Part shown: piece after piece, positions 9,405-16,609 of the stretch
Layout of the letters: every line of letters begins with the position of its first letter
Position numbering within the stretch: the first letter of the stretch is position 1
Origin: Syntrophomonadaceae bacterium
GTDB taxonomy: Bacteria; Bacillota; Syntrophomonadia; Syntrophomonadales; Syntrophothermaceae
Assembly (NCBI GenBank): GCA_012719535.1
Contig: JAAYAC010000015.1
Span: 1-39,350 of the forward strand
Direction: 5' to 3'
Length of the DNA: 39,350 nucleotides
Notes under the pieces: generated by a model
The model's database searches: none
What the model was told of the DNA's origin: nothing
What the model saw: only the letters and a program-made list of their open reading frames with translations
Program-made: the position numbers and the translations under genes

Positions 9405-9944
9405 ATGGGGATGTACTCCAAGAAGGTAGATAAGCTTGACAAGCCGATTGAAGTGGTGAAAGAACGCGCCGAGGCGCTATATCGTAAAGGAGACTACCTG
9501 TGTTCACAAGCGGTGTTTACCGTAGTCAACGACTACCTTGGCAGGCCGGTGCCGCCCGAGGCGGTGCGGATGGCGTCAGGGTTTCCGGTAGGAATGGGTA
9601 CGGCCGGCTGTGCCTGCGGGGCGCTCTCCGGCGGTGTTATGGCACTCGGCCTCAAATTCGGGCGTACTCAGCCGAAGGCGGAAACCGGACATGTTCGAGT
9701 GGCCAAGCAATTGCATGACGAGTTTAAAGAAAAGTATCGCAGTGCCTGCTGCCGGGTATTGACCAAGAAGCACGAGTTTGGAAGCCCGGAACACATCATC
9801 GCGCAGTGTACTTCCATCACCGGTGCGGTGGCGGAAATGGTCATGAAAAGAATGATTGCTTCGGGCAAGCTGAATAGTCAACATAACATCGTGAAAAGGC
9901 TGTCAGGTCATCCTTTAGAAAGAGGAGTAAGCTTAAGAAAGTAA
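9405..9944 (+). CDS. C_GCAxxG_C_C family putative redox protein
   Basis: This belongs to the small Cys-rich C_GCAxxG_C_C family, named for its motif; members are thought to be redox-active or metal-binding, with no firmly established reaction. Visible here are YLCSQAVF, GTAGCACGALSGGVMALG, then SACCRVLTKK and a late Cys in HIIAQCTSIT, giving the expected Cys order. The start is uncertain: ATG 9405 or 9411 put the protein at about 180 residues, the family size. GTG 9384 and GTG 9390 are alternatives, and a frame reaching back to 9279 would add an atypical N-terminus. It lies between metY and the second S-box, which suggests but does not prove a sulfur-redox role. Confidence 0.8.
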   Translation: MGMYSKKVDKLDKPIEVVKERAEALYRKGDYLCSQAVFTVVNDYLGRPVPPEAVRMASGFPVGMGTAGCACGALSGGVMALGLKFGRTQPKAETGHVRVAKQLHDEFKEKYRSACCRVLTKKHEFGSPEHIIAQCTSITGAVAEMVMKRMIASGKLNSQHNIVKRLSGHPLERGVSLRK

Positions 9945-9965
9945 CGGCAGAATACAAAAAAGGTG

Positions 9966-9994
9966 TTGACACTACAGGAATATGAGACTATTCT
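9966..9994 (+). promoter_or_regulatory. Promoter of SAM riboswitch 2
   Basis: TTGACA (9966-9971) and TATTCT (9989-9994), spacer 17. The spacing and the position of the downstream dyad match the promoter of riboswitch 3 exactly. Confidence 0.75.
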
Positions 9995-10002
9995 GCTCCT
10001 AA

Positions 10003-10023
10003 TTCCTATCATGTTGATAGAAA
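10003..10023 (+). promoter_or_regulatory. Putative Rrf2-type operator at the riboswitch 2 promoter
   Basis: TTCCTATC-atgtt-GATAGAAA is an 8-5-8 inverted repeat with one mismatch. It begins about 9 bases after the -10 box, at or just after the expected transcription start. It has the same CCTANY-N5-RNTAGR geometry as the perfect dyad in the rrf2 promoter. Confidence 0.6.
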
Positions 10024-10040
10024 TAGTAATATAAAGGATT

Positions 10041-10169
10041 CTCATCCAGAGTGGCGGAGGGACTGGTCCGATGAAGCCCGGCAACCGGCGAAACGCACGG
10101 TGCTAACTCCTGCGGAGTGATTCCGAAAGATGAGGTTGCTGGTACCTCTTCGCTCAGAAGAGGTTTTTT
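10041..10169 (+). promoter_or_regulatory. SAM-I (S-box) riboswitch 2 with terminator
   Basis: P1 is CTCATC (10041-10046) with GATGAG (10129-10134); the S-box core segments are all present. The terminator is CCTCTTC (10145-10151)/GAAGAGG (10157-10163) plus T6. It differs from riboswitch 4 by only two bases within aptamer plus terminator stem: GGTCCG here for GGCCCG, and GCTCAG for GCTCGG. It now precedes a dead metX/metW remnant and then metI-metC, which it probably controls. Confidence 0.93.
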
Positions 10170-10200
10170 AGTATGGAGAAGAGCAGAGGTGAATTGGTGA

Positions 10201-10464
10201 GTGAGTGATGTTTTAAGCGTAGTTACCGAAAGAGCGACAAAACAACAGGACGGCCCTGAGTCTCCACGGTCCGTAGGTTGGACCAGGTCGCGGCGCGTAC
10301 GGCTTGCCGATAAGTAAAATCCCCTGCCCCTGGACTGCGGGACCCGTGCGAACAGCGTGCGGGTGGAATACGGAGTGGCGCTGGTGGACGGTGAGGTTGT
10401 ACCCTTGGACGAAGAGTACTCCGGCCGCGCCGAAGAGGTCCTGTTTATGGTATCTCGTTCATGA
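10201..10464 (+). pseudogene. metX-metW remnant with a 1.56-kb internal deletion
   Basis: Positions 10201-10342 match the first 47 codons of metX at 36803, with five substitutions by my count. Positions 10340-10464 match the last ~41 codons of metW (38498-38622), with three substitutions plus a different stop triplet. The junction falls in GGA, present at both deletion ends of the intact unit (36942-36944 and 38498-38500), so this looks like a microhomology deletion. Codon 39 (CAA in the intact gene) is TAA here (10315-10317), which kills the frame independently. The upstream riboswitch and ribosome-site region are preserved. It cannot encode an acetyltransferase or a methyltransferase. Confidence 0.93.
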
Positions 10465-10498
10465 TCATAAGAAATATGATTCATAAGGAGTGAAGTAG

Positions 10499-11638
10499 AT
10501 GAAACTGGCAACTCAATTGGTTCAGGTGGGAGTCGGCCGGGATAGGGAAACCGGTGCAATAAGCATGCCGATTTACCAAACCGCAACGTTCCGCCATCCG
10601 GGCCTGGGTCAGAGTACAGGTTATGACTACAGCCGTTCGGGGAACCCGACCAGGCAGGCGTTGGAAGAGAGTATGTGTAGCCTGGAGGGAGGCAAGCGCG
10701 GGCTGGCCTTTGCCTCCGGGATGGCTGCCGTCGCTGCCGTCATGCAGCTGTTCCGGCCAGGGGACCATCTTCTGGTTTGCGATGACACATATGGCGGCAC
10801 CTATCGCCTTTTTGCCACCCTGGGCGCTGCAAACGGCCTCAAATTTTCTCTTACTGACCTCACGGATTTGGACGCCCTGACTGGTAATATTACCCCTACG
10901 ACCAGGGCTATTTTTGTAGAAACCCCTACTAACCCTCTCATGAAGATAATTGACCTGGAGGCAATCATAGGTATTGCCAAACGGTACGGAATTCTGGTTA
11001 TTGTCGACAATACGTTTTTCACCTCTTACTTGCAGCGTCCCCTGGAGATGGGCGCTGACCTGGTCGTTTACAGTGCAACCAAATACATTGGCGGCCATAA
11101 CGACGTAGTAGCTGGCCTGGTGGTCTGTGGAAGTGAGGAACTGGGCGAAAAACTGGCCTTCATCCAGAATGTGGCCGGGGCAGTTCCGGGCCCACTGGAT
11201 TGCTGGCTGCTCCTGCGGGGGTTAAAAACCCTGGCGGCCCGGTTGGAATGGGCGCAGGCTTCGGCACTTCACCTGGCCCGGTTCCTGGACCAGCATCCGG
11301 GGGTGAAAAAAGTCTATTTTCCTGGTTTACCCGGCCACCCGGGACATGAGCTCTGCAAGAAGCAGGCCCGGGGATTCGGGGCCATGCTTTCTTTTGAAGT
11401 AAAATCAAAAGAGATGGTTGCCCAGGTGCTGGAGAAACTGAAGATCATCTCTTTTGCGGAGAGCCTGGGGGGGGTGGAATCCCTGATCACCTACCCCGAA
11501 ACCCAGACCCATGCGGATGTCCCGACGGAGGTGCGGAGGCGTCTGGGAATAAACGAGTGTCTGCTGAGGCTTTCGGTGGGGCTTGAGGATGCCTGCGATT
11601 TGGAGGCCGACCTGAGCCAGGCCCTGCGACCATGGTAG
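10499..11638 (+). CDS. metI: Cystathionine gamma-synthase/O-acetylhomoserine thiolyase (MetI type)
   Basis: This Cys/Met-metabolism PLP enzyme joins O-acetylhomoserine to cysteine to form cystathionine, and may also use sulfide directly. The PLP lysine is Lys195 in YSATKYIGGHND. YDYSRSGNPTRQALEE and the C-terminal SFAESLGGVESLITYP and QTHADVP resemble B. subtilis MetI more than MetB of proteobacteria. It is 379 residues. ATG 10499 follows AAGGAG (10485-10490). The next gene, metC, starts 16 bases after its stop, reproducing the S-box metI-metC operon of Bacillus. The only S-box upstream is riboswitch 2, separated by the metX/metW remnant, so SAM control probably persists by read-through. Confidence 0.88.
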   Translation: MKLATQLVQVGVGRDRETGAISMPIYQTATFRHPGLGQSTGYDYSRSGNPTRQALEESMCSLEGGKRGLAFASGMAAVAAVMQLFRPGDHLLVCDDTYGGTYRLFATLGAANGLKFSLTDLTDLDALTGNITPTTRAIFVETPTNPLMKIIDLEAIIGIAKRYGILVIVDNTFFTSYLQRPLEMGADLVVYSATKYIGGHNDVVAGLVVCGSEELGEKLAFIQNVAGAVPGPLDCWLLLRGLKTLAARLEWAQASALHLARFLDQHPGVKKVYFPGLPGHPGHELCKKQARGFGAMLSFEVKSKEMVAQVLEKLKIISFAESLGGVESLITYPETQTHADVPTEVRRRLGINECLLRLSVGLEDACDLEADLSQALRPW

Positions 11639-11654
11639 AGAAGGGGGAGTAGAA

Positions 11655-12809
11655 TTGGGGAAGGGAACCAAGCTTATTCATTCCGGTCATGAAGTTGACG
11701 AAGCTACCGGGGCGGTCAGCGCCCCTATTTATCAGAGCGTAATCTTTGCCCAACCTGACGTAGATACCGTTGGTAAGTGGGAATATACCAGAGCGGGGAA
11801 TCCCACCCGCGCTGTTCTGGAAGAGACCATTGCTGAACTGGAAGGAGGGAAGTACGGGTTCGCTTTCGGTTCCGGAATGGCGGCCATTGCCGCCGCCTTT
11901 TTCATATTCTCTGCCGGCGACCACATACTCGTGGCCCAGGATATCTATGGGGGAACCTTCCGTTTCGTTCACCGCCTCTTGCCGCGTTTCGGGTTCAAGG
12001 TTGAATTCGTCGACACTTCTGATATAAACAACATCAAGAACGCCATCAGGCCGGAGACCCGGGCTTTGTTTCTGGAGACACCTTCCAACCCCCTGATGAA
12101 GATTACTGATCTCCGCGCGGCTGCGAACCTGGCCCGGGAACACAATATTGTCACCATTGCCGATAACACATTGATGACTCCTTACCTGCAGCGGCCACTC
12201 GAATTGGGTATCGACATTGTGGTGCACAGCGCCACGAAGTACCTGGGAGGGCACAGCGATTGCCTGGCTGGTCTGGTGGTAACCGGGAAGGAGCGCTTGG
12301 CGAAGGAAATCCGCTTTATTCAGAATTCTATCGGGGCTGTCCTGGCTCCCCATGACTGCTGGTTGATTTTGCGAGGAATCAAAACACTGAAGGTGCGGAT
12401 GGAACAGCAGCAGCAAACTGCCGTTCTGCTGGCGGAGTGGCTCTCCGGTCAACCGGAAGTAGTGGAAGTCTTCTACCCTGGCTTACCCGGACACCCGGGG
12501 AGGGAGCTTCATTTTTCTCAAGCTGAAGGAGCGGGCGGAGTCCTGTCTTTCCGACTGCAAAACCAAGAGCAGGCCCGGCGGTTAATCAATAGCCTGCACT
12601 TGCCGGTAATTGCATCCAGCCTGGGAGCCGTGGAGAGCATCGTCTCCCTGCCAGCAACTATGTCCCACGCCGCCATCCCCGAAGAAACCCGCCGCAAATT
12701 AGGGCTGACCCGTGAACTGGTCCGCCTTTCGGTGGGCCTCGAGGATTTCGAGGACCTGCAGGCCGATTTGACCCAGGCCCTTGAAGTAGCAAGGCTTTCC
12801 CAAGACTGA
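11655..12809 (+). CDS. metC: Cystathionine beta-lyase (MetC type)
   Basis: This enzyme is predicted to split cystathionine into homocysteine, pyruvate and ammonia, completing transsulfuration from cysteine. The PLP lysine is Lys195 in HSATKYLGGHSD. KLIHSGHEVDEATGAVSAP at the N-terminus and SLGAVESIVSLPATMSHAAIP near the C-terminus resemble B. subtilis MetC. It is 384 residues. The start is TTG 11655, after AAGGGGGAG (11641-11649). It forms a tight pair with metI. Within this fold family, beta-lyase versus gamma-lyase or gamma-synthase activity is hard to separate by eye, so the assignment leans on the metI-metC context. Confidence 0.85.
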   Translation: MGKGTKLIHSGHEVDEATGAVSAPIYQSVIFAQPDVDTVGKWEYTRAGNPTRAVLEETIAELEGGKYGFAFGSGMAAIAAAFFIFSAGDHILVAQDIYGGTFRFVHRLLPRFGFKVEFVDTSDINNIKNAIRPETRALFLETPSNPLMKITDLRAAANLAREHNIVTIADNTLMTPYLQRPLELGIDIVVHSATKYLGGHSDCLAGLVVTGKERLAKEIRFIQNSIGAVLAPHDCWLILRGIKTLKVRMEQQQQTAVLLAEWLSGQPEVVEVFYPGLPGHPGRELHFSQAEGAGGVLSFRLQNQEQARRLINSLHLPVIASSLGAVESIVSLPATMSHAAIPEETRRKLGLTRELVRLSVGLEDFEDLQADLTQALEVARLSQD

Positions 12810-12866
12810 CTATTCATTATGTGTATAGATAAACATGAATTTTACTCTGGCTCTGTATATTTCGTA

Positions 12867-12925
12867 TTGACAATAAAAACGCGACAGCCTAAAAAGAACC
12901 ATAACCGATAGTAATACTAGGGAAT
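12867..12925 (+). promoter_or_regulatory. Possible promoter with ACTAGGGAAT half-site
   Basis: TTGACA (12867-12872) and TAAAAA (12890-12895), spacer 17, form a moderate promoter. ACTAGGGAAT (12916-12925), a half-site of the window's recurring dyad, follows about 20 bases after the -10. A terminator comes soon after, so the product would be a short RNA of roughly 75 bases. Confidence 0.4.
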
Positions 12926-12944
12926 GAGCTGACCGGAACAACTG

Positions 12945-12977
12945 GAGGCTAAGTCATTTGACTTGGCCTCTTTTTTT
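12945..12977 (+). terminator. Strong intrinsic terminator
   Basis: An 11-base stem GAGGCTAAGTC (12945-12955)/GACTTGGCCTC (12960-12970) with a 4-base loop and one G-T pair is followed by T7. It can end metI-metC transcription and any short transcript begun near 12902. Confidence 0.88.
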
Positions 12978-13065
12978 GTGCGACTGGTTGAAACTACATT
13001 ATCTTTCTTGGGGCTTTCTTTCCGGTTCTGTTAAATGTTATCACAGGTATCCGGAGCAGGCTAGC

Positions 13066-13106
13066 AACCCCCGGTTCCATCGATATGTACGGCACCGGGG
13101 GTTGTT
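13066..13106 (+). terminator. Hairpin, possible terminator
   Basis: Perfect 10-base arms AACCCCCGGT (13066-13075) and ACCGGGGGTT (13094-13103), followed by GTTTGCTTT. The stem is very stable but the T tract is interrupted. Confidence 0.6.
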
Positions 13107-13156
13107 TGCTTTAACTTCAGGATGTGGTGACAACTTCCGGGAACACAAAAAAACAG

Positions 13157-13200
13157 TTGACACCAAACTCAACTTTATATACGATAAAGTTGATAGGAAT
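13157..13200 (+). promoter_or_regulatory. Promoter and operator of the DUF2325 gene
   Basis: TTGACA (13157-13162) and TACGAT (13180-13185), spacer 17. A perfect inverted repeat CAACTTTAT-atacg-ATAAAGTTG (13170-13192) covers the -10 box. GATAGGAAT (13192-13200), the exact complement of the ATTCCTATC at riboswitch 2, abuts it. Two regulators, or one with a composite site, may act here. Confidence 0.6.
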
Positions 13201-13307
13201 ACTGGACAATATGGTTTGGGTCTGCTACGTCTAAGGGCTGAGGCAGTCATATTCAGCGTTTCAACAAACGCACCAGAATATTTGATTAAAAAGGGAAGTG
13301 AAGTATT

Positions 13308-13568
13308 ATGACAGTCTTGGTAATCGGTGCCGACCGGCTTGGTAACATACCCAGGGCACTGCTTGAAAAAGGTGCAAAAAGAATAATCCACTGGAGCGGC
13401 CGGAACAAATCGTTTCATACCCGGATAATCCCCAAGAACGTAGATGTTATAATTCTCTTTTGTGACTTTCTGAACCACGCCTTGATGTACAGTGTTAAGC
13501 GGCAGGCCAAAGCCACGGGTATTCCCATAGTCTTCAAGAAACGCAGCCTGACTCATAAGGCAGGTTGA
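13308..13568 (+). CDS. DUF2325 domain protein
   Basis: An 86-residue protein that is essentially one DUF2325 domain. The pattern is VLVIGADRLGNIP at the start, HWSGRNKS in the middle, then DVIILFCDFLNHALMYSVKRQAK and IPIVFKKRS. The family is widespread in Firmicutes; its function is not established, though the Rossmann-like start suggests nucleotide or small-ligand binding. ATG 13308 is preceded by AGGGAAG. It has its own promoter with a perfect dyad and a sulfur-type half-site. It lies between methionine and cysteine genes, so a role in sulfur metabolism is a reasonable guess only. Confidence 0.85.
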   Translation: MTVLVIGADRLGNIPRALLEKGAKRIIHWSGRNKSFHTRIIPKNVDVIILFCDFLNHALMYSVKRQAKATGIPIVFKKRSLTHKAG

Positions 13569-13586
13569 TAAACGTGGAAAAATACG

Positions 13587-13614
13587 TTGACTTTCAAGTG
13601 CAGGGGTAAATAAT
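13587..13614 (+). promoter_or_regulatory. Possible promoter upstream of the YezD-family gene
   Basis: TTGACT (13587-13592) and AATAAT (13609-13614), spacer 16. A GC-rich hairpin (about 13636-13666, GCCGGGG/CCCCCGGC) follows and could be a leader structure or attenuator. Confidence 0.4.
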
Positions 13615-13858
13615 GCAGGGGATTCTTTACTTGCCGGGGCTCGTTAACGGAGAGGCCCCCGGCTTCGTTATGTGCCACGAGCTTATGGGAAACTAAAATC
13701 GACCTGTAGTGTCTTTGTGAAAGCGACCAGGGAATTCTGTCAGGAGCTCGACACGGGGACGGAAAGATAATCCTATTCTACTAACAAAAATAATTTAAAA
13801 GCTCACGGTTTTTGGGGGGAGTAAATGGTAACTTGCAATAGTTTGAGGAGGTGATACT

Positions 13859-14026
13859 TTGAGAACTGTAAAAAAGGCAAACCCGAAACAAGAAGCTTTT
13901 CCGGAAGAGGTCAAGAACAAGATCATCGAGGCCATACACAGCCTCAAGTACGGCATAGTCAGTATCATTGTACAAGACGGACACGTCATTCAGATTGAGA
14001 AGCTGGAAAAGGAAAGGCTGAAATAG
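13859..14026 (+). CDS. YezD-family (DUF2292) small protein
   Basis: A 55-residue frame starts at TTG 13859, seven bases after GAGGAGGTGA (13844-13853), an excellent ribosome site. The core, IIEAIHSLKYGIVSIIVQDG then HVIQIEKLEKERL, matches the DUF2292/YezD pattern of a predicted alpha-beta-beta fold with a conserved KYG and a basic C-terminus. The function is unknown. As I recall, YezD-like genes often sit beside sulfate-assimilation or cysteine genes, and here cysK copy 2 follows 159 bases later, so the two may be co-transcribed. The call rests on the ribosome site and the family pattern. Confidence 0.82.
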   Translation: MRTVKKANPKQEAFPEEVKNKIIEAIHSLKYGIVSIIVQDGHVIQIEKLEKERLK

Positions 14027-14185
14027 AATATCGCGGGAAGTATTTCGGGCTAGAGGAAGGGCAAACTTTCCTTATTGGGCATTACACTGTAAGAGTCTGT
14101 GGTTCTGTAAAGTGGTGGGAGGTGAAACGCGCCGAGCGCAACTGGTAATTTAGGTACCAAAACATATCATTAGGAGGAATGCAAA

Positions 14186-15115
14186 ATGGCCAAAATAGCT
14201 AATAATCTTACTGATCTGATTGGGAGGACTCCTCTGCTGAGATTGCAGCGGGTGGCGGCCGGGTTGGGGGCGGACGTGGTGGTTAAGCTGGAATCTTTTA
14301 ATCCCGCTGGAAGTGTAAAAGACCGGATTGGCTACAGCATGATCAAGGATGCAGAAGAGAAAGGGTTAATTTCAAAGGATACCGTCATTATTGAACCTAC
14401 CAGTGGTAACACTGGAATCGCTCTGGCTTTCGTCGCGGCTGCCCGTGGGTACCGCTTGATTCTTACTATGCCGGATACTATGAGCATTGAGCGCCGCAAC
14501 CTGCTGAAGGCCTATGGGGCGGAACTGGTACTGACCCCGGGGGCCGAAGGGATGAAGGGCGCCGTAGCCAGAGCGGAAGAACTGGCGGCGGAAATACCTA
14601 ACTCCTTTGTTCCCCAGCAGTTTAAGAACCCGGCCAACCCCGCAATTCATCGGGTTACCACTGCGGAAGAGATATGGGAGGATACTGACGGTAAAGTTGA
14701 TATTGTGGTAGGTGGGGTCGGTACCGGTGGCACTATTACCGGTATCAGTGAAGTGATAAAAAGGCGGAAACCGAATTTTAGAACGGTAGCAGTGGAACCA
14801 TTTGATTCCCCGGTTCTGTCGGGAGGAAAGCCCGGCCCGCACAAGATTCAGGGGATTGGTGCCGGGTTTGTCCCGGATGTACTGAATCTCCAGGTGATTG
14901 ATGAAATATTTAAGGTAAAAAATGAAGAGGCGATAGCAACCGCCCGTCGTCTCGCCCGGGAAGAGGGGCTGCTGGTGGGTATTTCTTCCGGAGCGGCTGC
15001 CTTCGCTGCCCTACAAGTAGCCAGGAGACCGGAAAACAAGGGGAAACTGGTTGTAGCTATACTGCCGGATACCGGTGAAAGATACTTGAGTACCGAGTTA
15101 TTTCAAGAGCCGTAA
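14186..15115 (+). CDS. cysK: Cysteine synthase A, copy 2
   Basis: A full-length 309-residue CysK with PLP Lys45 in [11 protein letters not shown], the [12 protein letters not shown] substrate loop and [13 protein letters not shown]. It differs from copy 1 at about 43 positions by eye, scattered and mostly conservative, with all active-site motifs intact, so both copies are probably functional. ATG 14186 follows TAGGAGGA. It has no S-box; it lies downstream of the YezD-family gene and no strong promoter is evident in the gap. This suggests one cysK responds to SAM and the other to a different signal. Copy 1 has Cys84 where this copy has Ala. Confidence 0.95.
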   Translation: MAKIANNLTDLIGRTPLLRLQRVAAGLGADVVVKLESFNPAGSVKDRIGYSMIKDAEEKGLISKDTVIIEPTSGNTGIALAFVAAARGYRLILTMPDTMSIERRNLLKAYGAELVLTPGAEGMKGAVARAEELAAEIPNSFVPQQFKNPANPAIHRVTTAEEIWEDTDGKVDIVVGGVGTGGTITGISEVIKRRKPNFRTVAVEPFDSPVLSGGKPGPHKIQGIGAGFVPDVLNLQVIDEIFKVKNEEAIATARRLAREEGLLVGISSGAAAFAALQVARRPENKGKLVVAILPDTGERYLSTELFQEP

Positions 15116-15454
15116 GAGATTTTTGAATTTTGCATGTGGTCGGGGCGTTTGTCCTTGCTGTGACCTCATGCGGATGAGCCTATTAGACTGGGTGTGAAGG
15201 TTTCAATGTAAAAAGAGTTGACTATAAGTAGAGTGCTTTGCCGTAATTACGATAATTCCGATGGAATTTAGGATAATTAAGCTTACTATTTGTCATAGTA
15301 CTGAGGCAAATGCCCCGGTGTTGTGTGAAATGACAGGGTTTGAACTGGCTGTTTTGGCCACAACAATGAATTTGGAAGGGGGTATGGCCAGGTAAACGCA
15401 AGAATAGGGCAAGCCAAAGTCTTTAGGAAAAAAACCAAGGGGAGGTAATTTATT
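15116..15454 (+). other. Long untranslated leader before the copper-locus membrane gene
   Basis: No gene is seen. Features are a 10-base-arm hairpin with one mismatch (GCATGTGGTC/GACCTCATGC, about 15133-15172), a possible TTGACT (15218-15223), the element AATTCCGATGGAATT (15254-15268), and a purine-rich tract ending in AGGGGAGGTAAT. The TGGCCA boxes near 15354 and 15384 can pair. It may be a structured leader RNA, but it matches no riboswitch class I can recall. Confidence 0.4.
15254..15268 (+). promoter_or_regulatory. AATTCC-gat-GGAATT palindrome
   Basis: A perfect palindromic pair of the AATTCC/GGAATT half-sites seen singly at other promoters in the window, about 30 bases after a TTGACT box (15218-15223). 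A candidate operator for the downstream membrane-protein/copper genes. Confidence 0.45.
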
Positions 15455-15934
15455 GTGTCTATTACTCATTATATGGAACTTCTGATGACCAATCAGCCCT
15501 GGAACCTGATCATCTATATGGCGATTCCGGTAATCCTGGCTGAAGCTCTGGTGGCAACTGAGTTTTTTGTGGTGCATACCCACCAGAATACGGGAACCCT
15601 GCGTACCGTCAATAAATGGCTGGGAGTTGTAGCGGGGATATATTTCCTGGGTATTTTCCTCAATCTAATAACTAACGTTGTACCCGGTATCGAGTGGCGG
15701 GGCTGGGTTGACGTAGTAGCGGTGGGCTTTTACCTGAGTGGCGTAATCCCGCTGGTAAGTATTGCCCTGATAGAACTGGGCGTGCTGGGCCGGGGGCGAT
15801 CCGACATGGATAGAATGAAGCTTCACTTCATATTCTTAACCGTCTTTCTGGTTGTAGCACACATTGCCATGATATTCGGTATGGTGAGTCCGGAGTTGGT
15901 TCAAGTCGCTCCCTCGGCTATGCCGATGATGTAA
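15455..15934 (+). CDS. Small four-helix membrane protein (DUF6803-like)
   Basis: A 159-residue integral membrane protein with about four hydrophobic segments (near residues 18-38, 53-77, 88-110 and 123-145). The opening HYMELLMTNQPWNLIIYMA resembles a family of clostridial membrane proteins that I associate with DUF6803; this is from memory and unverified. His40 and His42 in VVHTHQ, at the end of the first helix, are possible metal ligands. GTG 15455 follows AGGGGAGGTAAT. The next three genes encode a small membrane protein, a copper ATPase and a copper-type fusion protein, so participation in metal handling is inferred. Confidence 0.7.
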   Translation: MSITHYMELLMTNQPWNLIIYMAIPVILAEALVATEFFVVHTHQNTGTLRTVNKWLGVVAGIYFLGIFLNLITNVVPGIEWRGWVDVVAVGFYLSGVIPLVSIALIELGVLGRGRSDMDRMKLHFIFLTVFLVVAHIAMIFGMVSPELVQVAPSAMPMM

Positions 15935-16002
15935 CTTTATAACGTCTTGAGCAGGGGGATAAGGCGCCCCCGGGTAGAAAACGTTGAAGGAGGTTAGCCC
16001 GG

Positions 16003-16353
16003 ATGCTACTGACAGGTCTAATCTTGATCGGAGTTCTGTTATATGTGCTAGGTTCCCCGGACCGAAGCAAGGAGTGGCAGTGGGTTCTGGGCGTCTTGGG
16101 AGGAGCTTTGATACTGGTTGGAGGTTATAACCTGGGCCTGGCGGGTTTGAAATCCTGGGCCTACCAGGGAGGATATGCTTTTGGATGCTACAGTGGTGCC
16201 TGGCCGGTTATCGCTATTATCGTCGGGGTTGGGCTGGTAGTGATGGCAGTGGTAGAATGGATACGGGAAAGACCTTCCGGTGGTGAAGGTCCGTCTATCC
16301 CTGAGGGGACCACTTCACAAGAGTCGATGATCAATACCATGCACAATCCTTAA
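16003..16353 (+). CDS. Hypothetical small membrane protein
   Basis: A 116-residue protein with three hydrophobic segments (about residues 1-17, 27-48 and 67-86) and a polar, Ser/Glu-rich C-terminal tail. I do not recognise the family. ATG 16003 is preceded by GAAGGAGG. It lies 68 bases after the preceding membrane gene and 256 bases before copA, on the same strand. No Met/His/Cys-rich motif is evident, so a copper role is suggested by position only. Confidence 0.65.
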   Translation: MLLTGLILIGVLLYVLGSPDRSKEWQWVLGVLGGALILVGGYNLGLAGLKSWAYQGGYAFGCYSGAWPVIAIIVGVGLVVMAVVEWIRERPSGGEGPSIPEGTTSQESMINTMHNP

Positions 16354-16481
16354 GATGCCGCAGGGGGGCGGGCTTCGGTCCTCAGTTCCTGCCCGCTCTC
16401 CGGCCGGCTCTGACCTTTCCTTTAATTCGTCGCTGGCATATGCATAAGGTGGAGGGTCCCCGGTCTGAACAAAGTGGAGGT

Positions 16482-16568
16482 ATGGCGGACACGGGCATGA
16501 TAACGTTCGGGCACTGGGAAATGGAAGCCCGGCTCCTGAACCTAATAACCCAGATCAACTTGGGTTAA
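16482..16568 (+). other. Doubtful 28-codon open frame before copA
   Basis: ATG 16482 to TAA 16566 encodes 28 residues including MITFGHWEMEARLL. GTGGAGG abuts the ATG too closely to be a standard ribosome site. Its end overlaps an AACCCA/TGGGTT inverted repeat (16547-16566), which may instead be an operator for copA. Confidence 0.25.
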
Positions 16569-16609
16569 GCTAGATTCAAGTAAAAATACAGCGCAAGGGA
16601 GATCGAGGA

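Larger units (their letters stand above)
12810..13307 (+). other. Regulatory interval between metC and the DUF2325 gene
   Basis: No gene is supported here; an open frame at 12958-13311 lacks a ribosome site and overlaps two hairpins. The interval contains a promoter-like TTGACA (12867), a strong terminator (12945-12977), a second strong hairpin (13066-13103), and the promoter/operator of the DUF2325 gene (13157-13200). Confidence 0.6.

Noticed and set aside
10304-10486. 60-codon frame across the metX/metW joint
   Set aside because: It is a different frame from both parent genes, with no ribosome site; it is a by-product of the deletion.
12958-13311. 117-codon open frame between metC and the DUF2325 gene
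   Set aside because: It begins within a terminator, runs through a second stable hairpin and a promoter/operator, and lacks a ribosome site or family features.
15385-15450. Cyclic-di-GMP riboswitch, suggested by GGGCAAGCC and AACGCAAG words
   Set aside because: The conserved segments are in the wrong order and the characteristic GGTAGC...GGGTTACC part is missing.
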